Assembly (NCBI GenBank): GCA_029052085.1 | Contig: JAIDJS010000055.1 | Coordinates: forward strand, 1 to 5,342 | Direction: 5' to 3' | DNA: 5,342 nt | From: Eubacterium sp. | GTDB lineage: Bacteria > Bacillota > Clostridia > Oscillospirales > Acutalibacteraceae | Shown here: one piece after another, positions 1 to 5,342 of the stretch | How the letters are laid out: every line of letters starts with the position of its first letter | How positions within the stretch are numbered: position 1 is the first letter of the stretch | Position numbers and translations under genes: made by a program | Notes under the pieces: model-generated | Database searches by the model: none | What the model saw: the letters and a program-made list of their open reading frames with translations, nothing else | What the model was told of the DNA's origin: nothing

Positions 1-1
1 T

Positions 2-589
2 GTTTACAACAATGACGGACCGGGATTTCCAAAAGACCTTGCCCCTGTTCTATTTACAAAAGAAAACTGCGAAAAAATAATCAACATATCTCCCGAAGAT
101 TCAATCGTCGGCAGAATGCTTGAAACCTGCGGAAAAAGTATAATTATAAAAAGCAGTGCAGCCGCCGTTGCCCAGCACAATTTATTTACATGGATAACAA
201 AAGGATACGAATTTGAAAGAGCAGAAGATTACAGCACTCTATCCGATTATGTTGATGACAGCCTAACAGCAAGCCTTGACTCACTGTCTCCGGATGATTT
301 AAAGAAAACAGTGAATGCAATTTACACGATTGCAAAAAACAGCGGACTAAGCACCCTGGATGACATAAACAAAAGCAATTACGGAAACATTCTTTTATCC
401 GTTATTCAAACCGTAAAATCAGATAACAACGCCAGCAGCGAGGCAGGCGAAATTATAAAAGCACTTTCAAAAAGCCTTATAAACTCAGTTGAAATTGAAA
501 AAAGACTTCCGGATATAGATTTTGGAAGAATTAAAGAATTGATAGACCTAAAAAAAACAGAAAAGAACGAGAGCAAAAAAGATGCGTAG
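2..589 (+). CDS. DUF2974 (Mbeg1-like) alpha/beta-hydrolase family protein, 5'-truncated by the window edge
   Basis: The reading frame is open from base 2 to the TAG at 587-589 and gives 195 residues. An ATG at 116 lies inside conserved sequence, so it is not the likely start; the true start is upstream of the window. Visible residues 1-65 contain VYNNDGPGF (1-9), then PEDSIVGRML (31-40), then AVAQHNLFTW (55-64). I recognise this order as the C-terminal half of DUF2974, a family thought to have a lipase-like alpha/beta-hydrolase fold. By that analogy Asp5 and His59 would be the catalytic acid and histidine, while the nucleophile serine would lie in the missing part; this is inference. Residues 66-195 follow as a mostly helical, charged tail ending in a Lys/Glu-rich stretch. 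No signal peptide can be judged because the N-terminus is absent. The substrate is unknown. The gene converges on putP and shares a terminator hairpin with it. Confidence 0.75.
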   Translation, partial: VYNNDGPGFPKDLAPVLFTKENCEKIINISPEDSIVGRMLETCGKSIIIKSSAAAVAQHNLFTWITKGYEFERAEDYSTLSDYVDDSLTASLDSLSPDDLKKTVNAIYTIAKNSGLSTLDDINKSNYGNILLSVIQTVKSDNNASSEAGEIIKALSKSLINSVEIEKRLPDIDFGRIKELIDLKKTEKNESKKDA

Positions 590-609
590 CATAAGCTGCG
601 CATCTTTTT
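576..609. terminator. Bidirectional intrinsic terminator between convergent genes
   Basis: The left arm AAAAAGATGCG (576-586) pairs with CGCATCTTTTT (599-609). The stem continues through a T-G wobble and AGC/GCT to a four-base loop ATAA (591-594), giving about 15 pairs. A-tracts on the left and T-tracts on the right give U-rich ends when read from either strand, so it can serve both the + strand hydrolase-like gene and putP on the - strand. The left arm lies inside the last codons and the stop codon (587-589) of the + strand gene. Confidence 0.85.
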
Positions 610-616
610 CTATATA

Positions 617-2128
617 TTACATTGATTTTACTTCTTCAAATTCTTCAACAATTTCCTTTTCAGGCGCTTTTGTTAAGAGCGAAACAACAACAATGAAGAT
701 AGAGGAAACGATAAAAGCAGGAAGAAGCTCATAAAGACTGAACAGTCCACCCTGGGCATAATGCCATGCAATAACCGTTATACCGCCTGAAATCATACCT
801 GCCATTGCACCCCATTTATTTATTCTCTTCCAGAATAATGAGAAGAGCATAACAGGACCGAAGGAAGCACCGAAGCCTGCCCAAGCAAAGCTTACAATGC
901 CGAATACCGATGAGTTGGGGTTCCATGCAAATGCAACACCAAGTATTGCTATAGCAATAACAGTTGCTCTTGCAGCAATCATTTTTGCCTTAGAACTGAT
1001 ATTCAGCTTAAATGTACCTACCATAATATCCTGACTGATAGCCGATGCCGCTGCAAGAAGCTGGCTGTCTGCCGTAGACATTGTTGAGGCAAGAATACCG
1101 GCAAGGATAACACCTGCAAGAAGTGCAAACACAACACCGTATTTGGAAAGCAGGCTTGAAATTGCAACAATAACGGTTTCGCTGTCTGCAAGAATCATTG
1201 ATGATTCAACCTTGCTCATTGCAAGACCGACCATACCAATGACAACCGCAACACTCATTGCGATGAATACCCAAACGCTTGCAATTCTTCTTGAAAGCTT
1301 GATTTTTTTAGGATCTTCAATTGCCATAAAACGGAGAAGAATATGCGGCATACCGAAATAGCCAAGACCCCATGCAAGAGTTGATACAATTTTCATTGAG
1401 CCGAATGAAACCACATTTCCGGCACCATCTGTTGTTTCAACCATGGAAAGATAGCCTGTTATTGACTGTGCATTTTCCGTTACTGCGCCCCAACCGCCGG
1501 CAACGCTGATACCGAATACAAGCACCACAATAAGTGCAATCGTCATAATGATGGACTGAATAAAGTCTGTTGTTGAAGCAGCAAGAAAGCCGCCAAGAGA
1601 TGTATAAGCAACGATTACAATTGCAGAAATAACCATAGCAAGATGATAATCAATACCAAACAGAGAGCCGAAAAGCTTGCCGCAGGTTGAAAATCCGGAA
1701 GCAGTATAAGGAATAAAGAATAAAATAATTAATGCTGCCGCTGCAATAATCAAAACATTGGTTTTATCTCTGAATCTCTTTTTAAAGAAATCCGGAACGG
1801 TAATTGCCTCAATTCTGCTTGAATAATTACGAAGCCTTTTTGCCAGAACAAGCCAGTTTACATATGTACCCAAAGCAAGACCTATAGCTGTCCATGACGC
1901 TTCGGCAATACCGCAAAGATAAACCAGACCCGGCAGACCCATAAGAAGCCAGCCGCTCATATCCGATGCTTCAGCACTCATAGCTGTTACAAACGGACCT
2001 AATTTTCTGCCGCCGAGATAAAAATCGTCAACATTATTATTTTTTCTTGAGAATACAACACCTATTACAACCACAATTGCAAGATATGCAACAATTGCAA
2101 CAAGAATACAAATATCAGAAGTTGACAT
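617..2128 (-). CDS. putP: Sodium/proline symporter PutP (SSS family)
   Basis: The product is an inner-membrane carrier that couples proline uptake to inward Na+ flow. It has 503 residues, essentially the length of E. coli PutP (502), and many hydrophobic segments consistent with the 13-helix LeuT-type fold. The N-terminal signature DDFYLGGRKLGPFVTAMSAE (34-53), continuing SDMSGWLLMGLPG (55-67), is close to the PutP consensus. Arg41, Asp56, Ser58 and Gly59 match E. coli Arg40, Asp55, Ser57 and Gly58, residues tied to Na+ and proline handling. The helix-8 MST (350-352) matches E. coli Ser340/Thr341 of the sodium site. GYFGMPHILLRFMA (256-269) is the SSS-family signature, with Met where E. coli has Gln. 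The ATG at 2126-2128 is supported by AAAGGAGG six bases upstream. The C-terminus is a short acidic cytoplasmic tail. Another SSS substrate cannot be excluded, but proline is by far the best fit. Confidence 0.95.
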   Translation of the reverse strand: MSTSDICILVAIVAYLAIVVVIGVVFSRKNNNVDDFYLGGRKLGPFVTAMSAEASDMSGWLLMGLPGLVYLCGIAEASWTAIGLALGTYVNWLVLAKRLRNYSSRIEAITVPDFFKKRFRDKTNVLIIAAAALIILFFIPYTASGFSTCGKLFGSLFGIDYHLAMVISAIVIVAYTSLGGFLAASTTDFIQSIIMTIALIVVLVFGISVAGGWGAVTENAQSITGYLSMVETTDGAGNVVSFGSMKIVSTLAWGLGYFGMPHILLRFMAIEDPKKIKLSRRIASVWVFIAMSVAVVIGMVGLAMSKVESSMILADSETVIVAISSLLSKYGVVFALLAGVILAGILASTMSTADSQLLAAASAISQDIMVGTFKLNISSKAKMIAARATVIAIAILGVAFAWNPNSSVFGIVSFAWAGFGASFGPVMLFSLFWKRINKWGAMAGMISGGITVIAWHYAQGGLFSLYELLPAFIVSSIFIVVVSLLTKAPEKEIVEEFEEVKSM

Positions 2129-2134
2129 AAGATT

Positions 2135-2142
2135 CCTCCTTT
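2135..2142 (-). promoter_or_regulatory. Ribosome binding site of putP
   Basis: On the - strand AAAGGAGG lies six bases before the ATG of putP. It is a near-perfect anti-16S match and fixes the start at 2128. Confidence 0.9.
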
Positions 2143-2162
2143 TGTTCGCTAAATGATGTTCA

Positions 2163-2191
2163 ATTCTACCATATTAACGAAAAATTGTCAA
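2163..2191 (-). promoter_or_regulatory. Sigma-A-type promoter of putP with extended -10
   Basis: On the - strand, TTGACA (2186-2191, full consensus) is followed by a 17-base spacer and TAGAAT (2163-2168, five of six matches). The spacer ends in TGG, which supplies the TGn extended -10 element. Transcription would start near 2156, leaving an untranslated leader of about 28 bases, too short for a riboswitch. I see no clear operator palindrome or catabolite-response element around it. Confidence 0.85.
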
Positions 2192-2201
2192 AACAAAGAT
2201 A

Positions 2202-2226
2202 AAAGACCTGAAAAAATCAGGTCTTT
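2202..2226 (-). terminator. Intrinsic terminator of the upp-uraA operon
   Basis: The - strand transcript folds as AAAGACCUGA, loop UUUUU, UCAGGUCUUU: a perfect 10-pair stem followed by a U-rich run (UAUCUUUGUUUU). It starts 12 bases past the uraA stop codon. The stem ends only ten bases before the -35 box of putP, which makes putP a separate transcription unit. Confidence 0.88.
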
Positions 2227-2238
2227 AAAATATATATT

Positions 2239-3675
2239 TTACTGTGCTTTTGCCTGTGTATTTTTCTCTTCCTGCTCTTCCTTCTTGTCTTCCATTTTGA
2301 AAACATAATCATTTCCGGGGAAAATAACATTAAGAATAATTCCTACCACCGAAGCTGTTGCAAGAGCTGAAATGCTGATTGAAGCATCGCCGATTGCAAA
2401 CGAAATTCCGTTTGAACCGAGAGCAAGCACAAGGATGATCGCTGCAATGATAGTATTGCGTGACTTTGAGAAATCAACCTTAGCCTCAACAACATTTCTT
2501 ACACCGACTGCTGAAATCATACCATAAAGCACAAATGAAATTCCGCCGATAACAGCTGTTGGCATAAGATTGATTGCTGCAGCAAATTTCGGGGATAAAG
2601 AAAACAGCAATGCAAAATAAGCAGCAATTCTGATTACTCTTGGATCATATACCTTTGAAAGAGCAAGTACTCCTGTATTTTCGCCATAGGTTGTATTTGC
2701 AGGCGCACCGAAAAGAGAAGCAAGAATAGTTGCAAGGCCATCTCCGAGAAGCGTTCTGTGCAAGCCCGGATTACTGATATAATTCTTGCCGCAGGTTGCC
2801 GAAATAGCAGAAATATCTCCGATATGCTCCATCATAGTTGCAAGTGCAATCGGAACAATTGCAATAATTGCCGTAATCGCTGTGCCTGAATCCCTTACAC
2901 CTCCGAATACGGTTGAACTCCATTCGACAGGATTGCCGATCCACGCTGCATCCTTTAACGCCTCAAGCTTGCTTGTTGAGAAAATAATCATACTTTCTTT
3001 TCCGTTAACAGCAATGTATTCCATCCCGTCCACAACTATATTCTCTCCTGTTGTTAAAGCTAACACAACAGCAACGATAACTGCACCGAGAAGACCTAAA
3101 AGAATCGGAAGAATTTTCGCCATTCCTTTACCGAAAATATTAAATATGATTACAAGACCAAGTGCTACAATTGCAAGCCACCAGTTATTTGAACAGTTGG
3201 AAATCGCAGACGGTGCAAGACCAAGACCGATTGCCATGATAATCGGACCAGTTACAACAGGCGGAAAAAGCCGCATAACCTTATTGATACCAACAAGCTT
3301 AATAATTCCTGCAAGTATAAGATAAAGAGCACCTGCACACGCTACACCAAGGCAGGCATATGGGAGCAATTCCTTGTTGCCGCTTCCGTCTGCACCGAGA
3401 GGAGCCACAGCAAGATAGCCGCCTATAAAAGCAAATGACGAGCCGAGAAAAGCAGGAACCTTAAACTTTGTTAAACAATGGAACAAAAGCGTTCCGATGC
3501 CTGCGAAAAGGAGCGTTGTTGAAACCGAAAGACCGGTAAGCAGCGGAACAAGAACAGTTGCTCCGAACATTGCAAACATATGCTGAAAGCCAAGAAGAAC
3601 CATTTTTGGAGTTCCAAGCTTTCTTGCGTCATATATACCTTCGTTTCCTATTAAAGTCTTTTCTTTTTTAGACAT
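2239..3675 (-). CDS. uraA: Uracil permease, NCS2 family (UraA/PyrP-like)
   Basis: The product is an inner-membrane transporter for uracil, probably H+-coupled as in E. coli UraA. With the ATG at 3673-3675 it has 478 residues. A longer reading from a TTG at 3690 is open, but AAAGGA six bases before the ATG overlaps that extension and decides for the shorter form. Features include GFQHMFAMFGATVLVPLLTG (29-48, the conserved first-helix block), FLGSSFAFIGG (76-86), the helix-8 motif MMEHIGD (281-287) and NTTYGENTGV (327-336). Glu283 and Glu332 match the two substrate-binding glutamates of E. coli UraA (Glu241, Glu290). Asp287 sits where E. coli has His245. Hydrophobic segments fit the 14-helix, 7+7 fold. 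The protein ends in a charged Lys/Glu/Gln tail. It follows upp by 25 bp, so import and phosphoribosylation of uracil are co-expressed. Xanthine transport is the main alternative for NCS2 proteins, but EHIG/GEN and the upp linkage favour uracil. Confidence 0.93.
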   Translation of the reverse strand: MSKKEKTLIGNEGIYDARKLGTPKMVLLGFQHMFAMFGATVLVPLLTGLSVSTTLLFAGIGTLLFHCLTKFKVPAFLGSSFAFIGGYLAVAPLGADGSGNKELLPYACLGVACAGALYLILAGIIKLVGINKVMRLFPPVVTGPIIMAIGLGLAPSAISNCSNNWWLAIVALGLVIIFNIFGKGMAKILPILLGLLGAVIVAVVLALTTGENIVVDGMEYIAVNGKESMIIFSTSKLEALKDAAWIGNPVEWSSTVFGGVRDSGTAITAIIAIVPIALATMMEHIGDISAISATCGKNYISNPGLHRTLLGDGLATILASLFGAPANTTYGENTGVLALSKVYDPRVIRIAAYFALLFSLSPKFAAAINLMPTAVIGGISFVLYGMISAVGVRNVVEAKVDFSKSRNTIIAAIILVLALGSNGISFAIGDASISISALATASVVGIILNVIFPGNDYVFKMEDKKEEQEEKNTQAKAQ

Positions 3676-3681
3676 AGTAAA

Positions 3682-3687
3682 TCCTTT
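3682..3687 (-). promoter_or_regulatory. Ribosome binding site of uraA (decides the start)
   Basis: AAAGGA on the - strand, six bases before the ATG at 3673-3675. It lies inside the possible TTG-initiated extension (TTG at 3688-3690), which has no comparable site in front of it. Confidence 0.8.
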
Positions 3688-3700
3688 CAATCAAGAGGGT

Positions 3701-4333
3701 TTATTTTGTTCCGAAAATTCTGTCTCCTGCATCACCGAGACCCGGAACAATATAGCCGTTTTCGTTAAGATATTCATCCATACCGGCAGCAAATATATCA
3801 ATATCAGGATGTGCCTCTTTAAGTGCTTCAAGACCCTCGGGAGCAGCAATAATGCACAAAAACTTGATTGAGCGCGGATTTCTCTTTTTTATCTGAGAAA
3901 TAGCATCAATCGCAGAACCGCCGGTTGCAAGCATCGGGTCAACAACAAATACATCACGTTCTTCAATATCCTTCGGAAGTTTGCAGTAGTATTCAACGGG
4001 CTGAAGTGTTTCTTCATCTCTGTAAAGACCGATATGACCGATTCTTGCAGACGGAACAAGCATAAGCGCACCCTCTACCATGCCAAGACCGGCACGAAGG
4101 ATTGGAACAAAAGCAAGCTTTCTTCCTGCAATTTCTTTGCAATGCGCAACCCCGCAGGGTGTCTGAACATCTTTATCGTGAAGAGGCAAATCTCTTGTAG
4201 CATCATAAATCATCAGCATTGCGATTTCATTAACCAGATCTCTGAATTCCTTAGTGCTTGTGTTAACATCACGAAGAATACTGAGCTTATGCTGGATAAG
4301 CGGATGATCCATAATAATAACTTTTCTTTCCAT
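3701..4333 (-). CDS. upp: Uracil phosphoribosyltransferase
   Basis: This cytoplasmic salvage enzyme converts uracil and PRPP to UMP and pyrophosphate. From the ATG at 4331-4333 it has 210 residues, the usual length for the family (about 208-210). An upstream in-frame extension of 14 residues is rejected because AAAGGA (4343-4348) sits nine bases before this ATG and within that extension. Motifs in order: [13 protein letters not shown] near the N-terminus (10-22); PILRAG (77-82); the [19 protein letters not shown] flexible-loop region (102-120); the PRPP-binding loop [11 protein letters not shown] (130-140), with Asp132; and the C-terminal uracil-binding [12 protein letters not shown] (194-205). 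All key residues appear intact. It is the first gene of a two-gene operon with uraA. Confidence 0.97.
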   Translation of the reverse strand: MERKVIIMDHPLIQHKLSILRDVNTSTKEFRDLVNEIAMLMIYDATRDLPLHDKDVQTPCGVAHCKEIAGRKLAFVPILRAGLGMVEGALMLVPSARIGHIGLYRDEETLQPVEYYCKLPKDIEERDVFVVDPMLATGGSAIDAISQIKKRNPRSIKFLCIIAAPEGLEALKEAHPDIDIFAAGMDEYLNENGYIVPGLGDAGDRIFGTK

Positions 4334-4342
4334 AGCTGAAAA

Positions 4343-4348
4343 TCCTTT
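4343..4348 (-). promoter_or_regulatory. Ribosome binding site of upp (decides the start)
   Basis: AAAGGA on the - strand, nine bases before the ATG at 4331-4333. Together with the family length of about 210 residues it sets the start of upp. The same AAAGGATTT context precedes uraA. Confidence 0.75.
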
Positions 4349-4365
4349 CGCATTTATTCTATAAT

Positions 4366-4394
4366 AACATATCACAGCAAAGCCGTTTTTTCAA
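4366..4394 (-). promoter_or_regulatory. Probable promoter of the upp-uraA operon
   Basis: On the - strand, TTGAAA (4389-4394, five of six) and TATGTT (4366-4371, four of six) are spaced by 17 bases, and a TGA just before the second box supplies an extended -10. TATTAT (4361-4366) overlaps as another -10 candidate but has no good -35 at the right distance. Either choice gives a leader of only about 25-30 bases, leaving no room for a PyrR-type attenuator after the start site. Confidence 0.55.
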
Positions 4395-4405
4395 CAAAAT
4401 GTGAC

Positions 4406-4422
4406 TTACAAATAGTTACAAA
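4406..4422. repeat. Tandem TTACAAA half-sites upstream of the upp promoter
   Basis: TTACAAA occurs at 4406-4412 and again at 4416-4422, exactly ten bases apart (one helical turn), beginning 12 bases upstream of the putative -35 of upp. This could be a regulator-binding site, an A/T-rich upstream promoter element, or chance in A/T-rich DNA. Confidence 0.3.
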
Positions 4423-4437
4423 ATGGTTAAATGTATA

Positions 4438-4497
4438 AGGTAAAGCCTCCTGCTTTCAAGCCCTCTAATTGACCCTGATTTCTGAAATAATTTACCT
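4438..4497. other. Gene-free stretch with nested inverted repeats, function unknown
   Basis: AGGTAAA (4438-4444) and TTTACCT (4491-4497) are perfect inverted copies 46 bases apart. Overlapping the left arm is a smaller hairpin, AAAGC (4442-4446) with GCTTT (4452-4456). Read on the - strand, the small hairpin's loop is AGGAG, part of an AGGAGG that looks like a ribosome binding site but has no start codon at a useful distance. I find no supportable open reading frame here on either strand. It could be a short structured RNA, a decayed leader or repeat, or nothing. Confidence 0.25.
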
Positions 4498-4512
4498 CTG
4501 TCTACAAAAGAA

Positions 4513-4538
4513 AAAGAACTACCGAAAAGTAGTTCTTT
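4513..4538 (-). terminator. Intrinsic terminator of the membrane-protein gene at 4560-5234
   Basis: AAAGAACTAC (4513-4522) and GTAGTTCTTT (4529-4538) form a perfect 10-pair stem with a six-base loop. On the - strand the stem is followed by a U-rich run (UUCUUUUG). It lies about 20 bases after the stop codon of the upstream gene and well before the upp promoter, so upp is not co-transcribed with that gene by default. Confidence 0.85.
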
Positions 4539-4559
4539 AAAATTATTATTTAGTTTTGA

Positions 4560-5234
4560 TTATAAATCGAATGATTGAGTTTGAGCAGGCTTGATTTTTT
4601 GAAATTCATTAACAAACCTTTGTGCATCCTCTGTAGCAAAAATTTCAAATGCAATACATTTCACTTCATTATTATCAATATAAGTAAAAATCAAATAGTG
4701 TTCTACCGATTTGCTTATAGTAGTTTGGTTCGTAACCGTTTTCTTTCTTGCCCTGCCGCCTAATGCAGCACCTAAAGGACCAAGAAGCATATAACCAGCA
4801 ACTGCTCTGCCTGTACTTGAAACATACTGATCCTGTTTTGAAATCGCTGTTTGAATTTCACTGTCTGTTTTTGTAGCAACATCCGTTAATTTTTCAAAAC
4901 TAAGATTAAAACTTGTTCCGCTTGTTTCAAACATTATTTTATCATTGCACCAATAACACCGAGTTTCTGCATCCTCTGCAACAGGTAATCCATATGCATG
5001 CTTACCGTAGACCTCCATTACTGCACCGATTTCTCTCATATAATTCTGATGTTCAAGCAGTTTTTGCTGATATGCTTCAGCCGCTTTTTTCTGCATGATT
5101 TTTCCTGTTTTTCTTGCTTTGCTTGTTTTTACGATCATAAAAATACAAAAAACAATAAATAACAGTAAAAGTACTATTATTATAAAACTCGGCAGAAGTT
5201 CTCCCAATGTGCTTTCTCCAATAGGTGTATCCAT
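4560..5234 (-). CDS. Uncharacterised single-pass membrane protein with a possible PH-like cytoplasmic domain
   Basis: I do not recognise a named family. The 224-residue product starts at the ATG 5232-5234, with AAGGAG (5243-5248) eight bases upstream. Residues 14-35 are one strongly hydrophobic segment, followed by basic residues (KTSKARKTGK), which predicts an outside N-terminus and a cytoplasmic remainder. Residues 45-70 look helical, possibly coiled coil. CYWC (93-96) is a lone CxxC with no second pair. Residues 97-122 and 179-199 look like beta strands, and 201-214 is a terminal amphipathic helix. Between them, 142-163 is a glycine-rich hydrophobic stretch (AVAGYMLLGPLGAALGGRAR) ending in RARKK. 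Strands closed by a C-terminal helix suggest a PH/GRAM-like fold with a membrane-active insertion; that is inference only. The gene has its own promoter and terminator, so it appears monocistronic, and its neighbours give no hint of its job. Confidence 0.8.
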   Translation of the reverse strand: MDTPIGESTLGELLPSFIIIVLLLLFIVFCIFMIVKTSKARKTGKIMQKKAAEAYQQKLLEHQNYMREIGAVMEVYGKHAYGLPVAEDAETRCYWCNDKIMFETSGTSFNLSFEKLTDVATKTDSEIQTAISKQDQYVSSTGRAVAGYMLLGPLGAALGGRARKKTVTNQTTISKSVEHYLIFTYIDNNEVKCIAFEIFATEDAQRFVNEFQKIKPAQTQSFDL

Positions 5235-5242
5235 AAATAATT

Positions 5243-5248
5243 CTCCTT
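5243..5248 (-). promoter_or_regulatory. Ribosome binding site of the membrane-protein gene
   Basis: AAGGAG on the - strand, eight bases before the ATG at 5232-5234, confirms the start chosen. The upstream leader is very A/T-rich and shows no strong hairpin. Confidence 0.8.
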
Positions 5249-5292
5249 AACATTAACAATTCAAAAATTAATTATTTTATTTATTCTTTAAA

Positions 5293-5322
5293 ATTTTATC
5301 ATACGCTTTCAAATGATGGCAA
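5293..5322 (-). promoter_or_regulatory. Probable sigma-A-type promoter of the membrane-protein gene
   Basis: On the - strand, TTGCCA (5317-5322, five of six) and TAAAAT (5293-5298, five of six) are 18 bases apart, with TGA directly before the -10 giving an extended -10 element. Transcription would start near 5286, leaving a leader of about 50 bases. Confidence 0.65.
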
Positions 5323-5342
5323 ACCTATGAAAGAAGATTATA

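Noticed and set aside
1143..1361. Open frame of 72 residues on the + strand
   Set aside because: It is the antisense shadow of putP and has no supporting signals.
2786..3325. Open frame of 179 residues on the + strand
   Set aside because: It lies antisense inside uraA, has no ribosome binding site, shows low-complexity Ile/Ala/Pro composition typical of the reverse of a membrane-protein gene, and resembles no family.
2239..3690. Longer uraA product starting at the TTG at 3688-3690
   Set aside because: The extension contains the AAAGGA site that is ideally placed for the ATG at 3673-3675.
4034..4339. Open frame of 101 residues on the + strand
   Set aside because: It is antisense to upp, whose coding assignment is certain; no ribosome binding site or recognisable motif.
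4446..4451. AGGAGG on the - strand as the ribosome binding site of a small gene
   Set aside because: No ATG, GTG or TTG follows at a usable distance with an open frame; stops appear within a few codons.
5077..5259. Open frame of 60 residues on the - strand
   Set aside because: It overlaps the start of the 224-residue membrane-protein gene in another frame; the ribosome binding site at 5243-5248 serves that gene instead.
5327..5342. ATG AAA GAA GAT TAT at the right edge as the start of a divergent + strand gene
   Set aside because: Only five codons are visible, there is no ribosome binding site before the ATG, and it sits next to the -35 box of the opposite gene. It cannot be supported from this window.

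Overview
The window reads as ordinary chromosome from a low-to-moderate GC Gram-positive anaerobe, most likely a gut-type clostridium (Oscillospiraceae/Ruminococcus-like). The reasons are strong AGGAGG-type ribosome binding sites, A/T-rich spacers, compact hairpin terminators with U-tracts, sigma-A-like promoters and the protein families present. The taxonomic call is an inference from style and family content; no rRNA or other marker gene lies in the window.

Layout, left to right. (1) Bases 2-589 on the + strand are the 3' part of a gene whose product resembles the DUF2974 (Mbeg1-like) alpha/beta-hydrolase family; its 5' end is outside the window. (2) A hairpin at 576-609 overlaps its stop codon and can terminate transcription from both sides. 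(3) 617-2128 on the - strand is a Na+/proline symporter (putP) with a near-consensus extended -10 promoter at 2163-2191. (4) 2202-2226 is the terminator of the operon upstream. (5) 2239-4333 on the - strand is a two-gene uracil salvage operon, transcribed upp (uracil phosphoribosyltransferase) then uraA (uracil permease), separated by 25 bp. (6) 4334-4559 holds the probable upp promoter, a stretch with some repeat and hairpin structure but no gene, and the terminator of the next gene. (7) 4560-5234 on the - strand is an uncharacterised single-pass membrane protein with a CxxC motif and a glycine-rich internal segment; its own promoter lies at 5293-5322.

The clearest functional unit is upp-uraA: UraA brings uracil into the cell and Upp traps it as UMP using PRPP. 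putP is another nutrient-uptake gene in the same orientation, but it is separated from uraA by a terminator and has its own promoter, so it is probably regulated independently. The remaining two genes have no evident functional link to these.

I see no mobile element, CRISPR array, tRNA, rRNA, recognisable riboswitch or phage gene, and nothing convincing as a previously undescribed system. The points most worth checking are the uncharacterised membrane protein and the structured gene-free stretch at 4400-4500.
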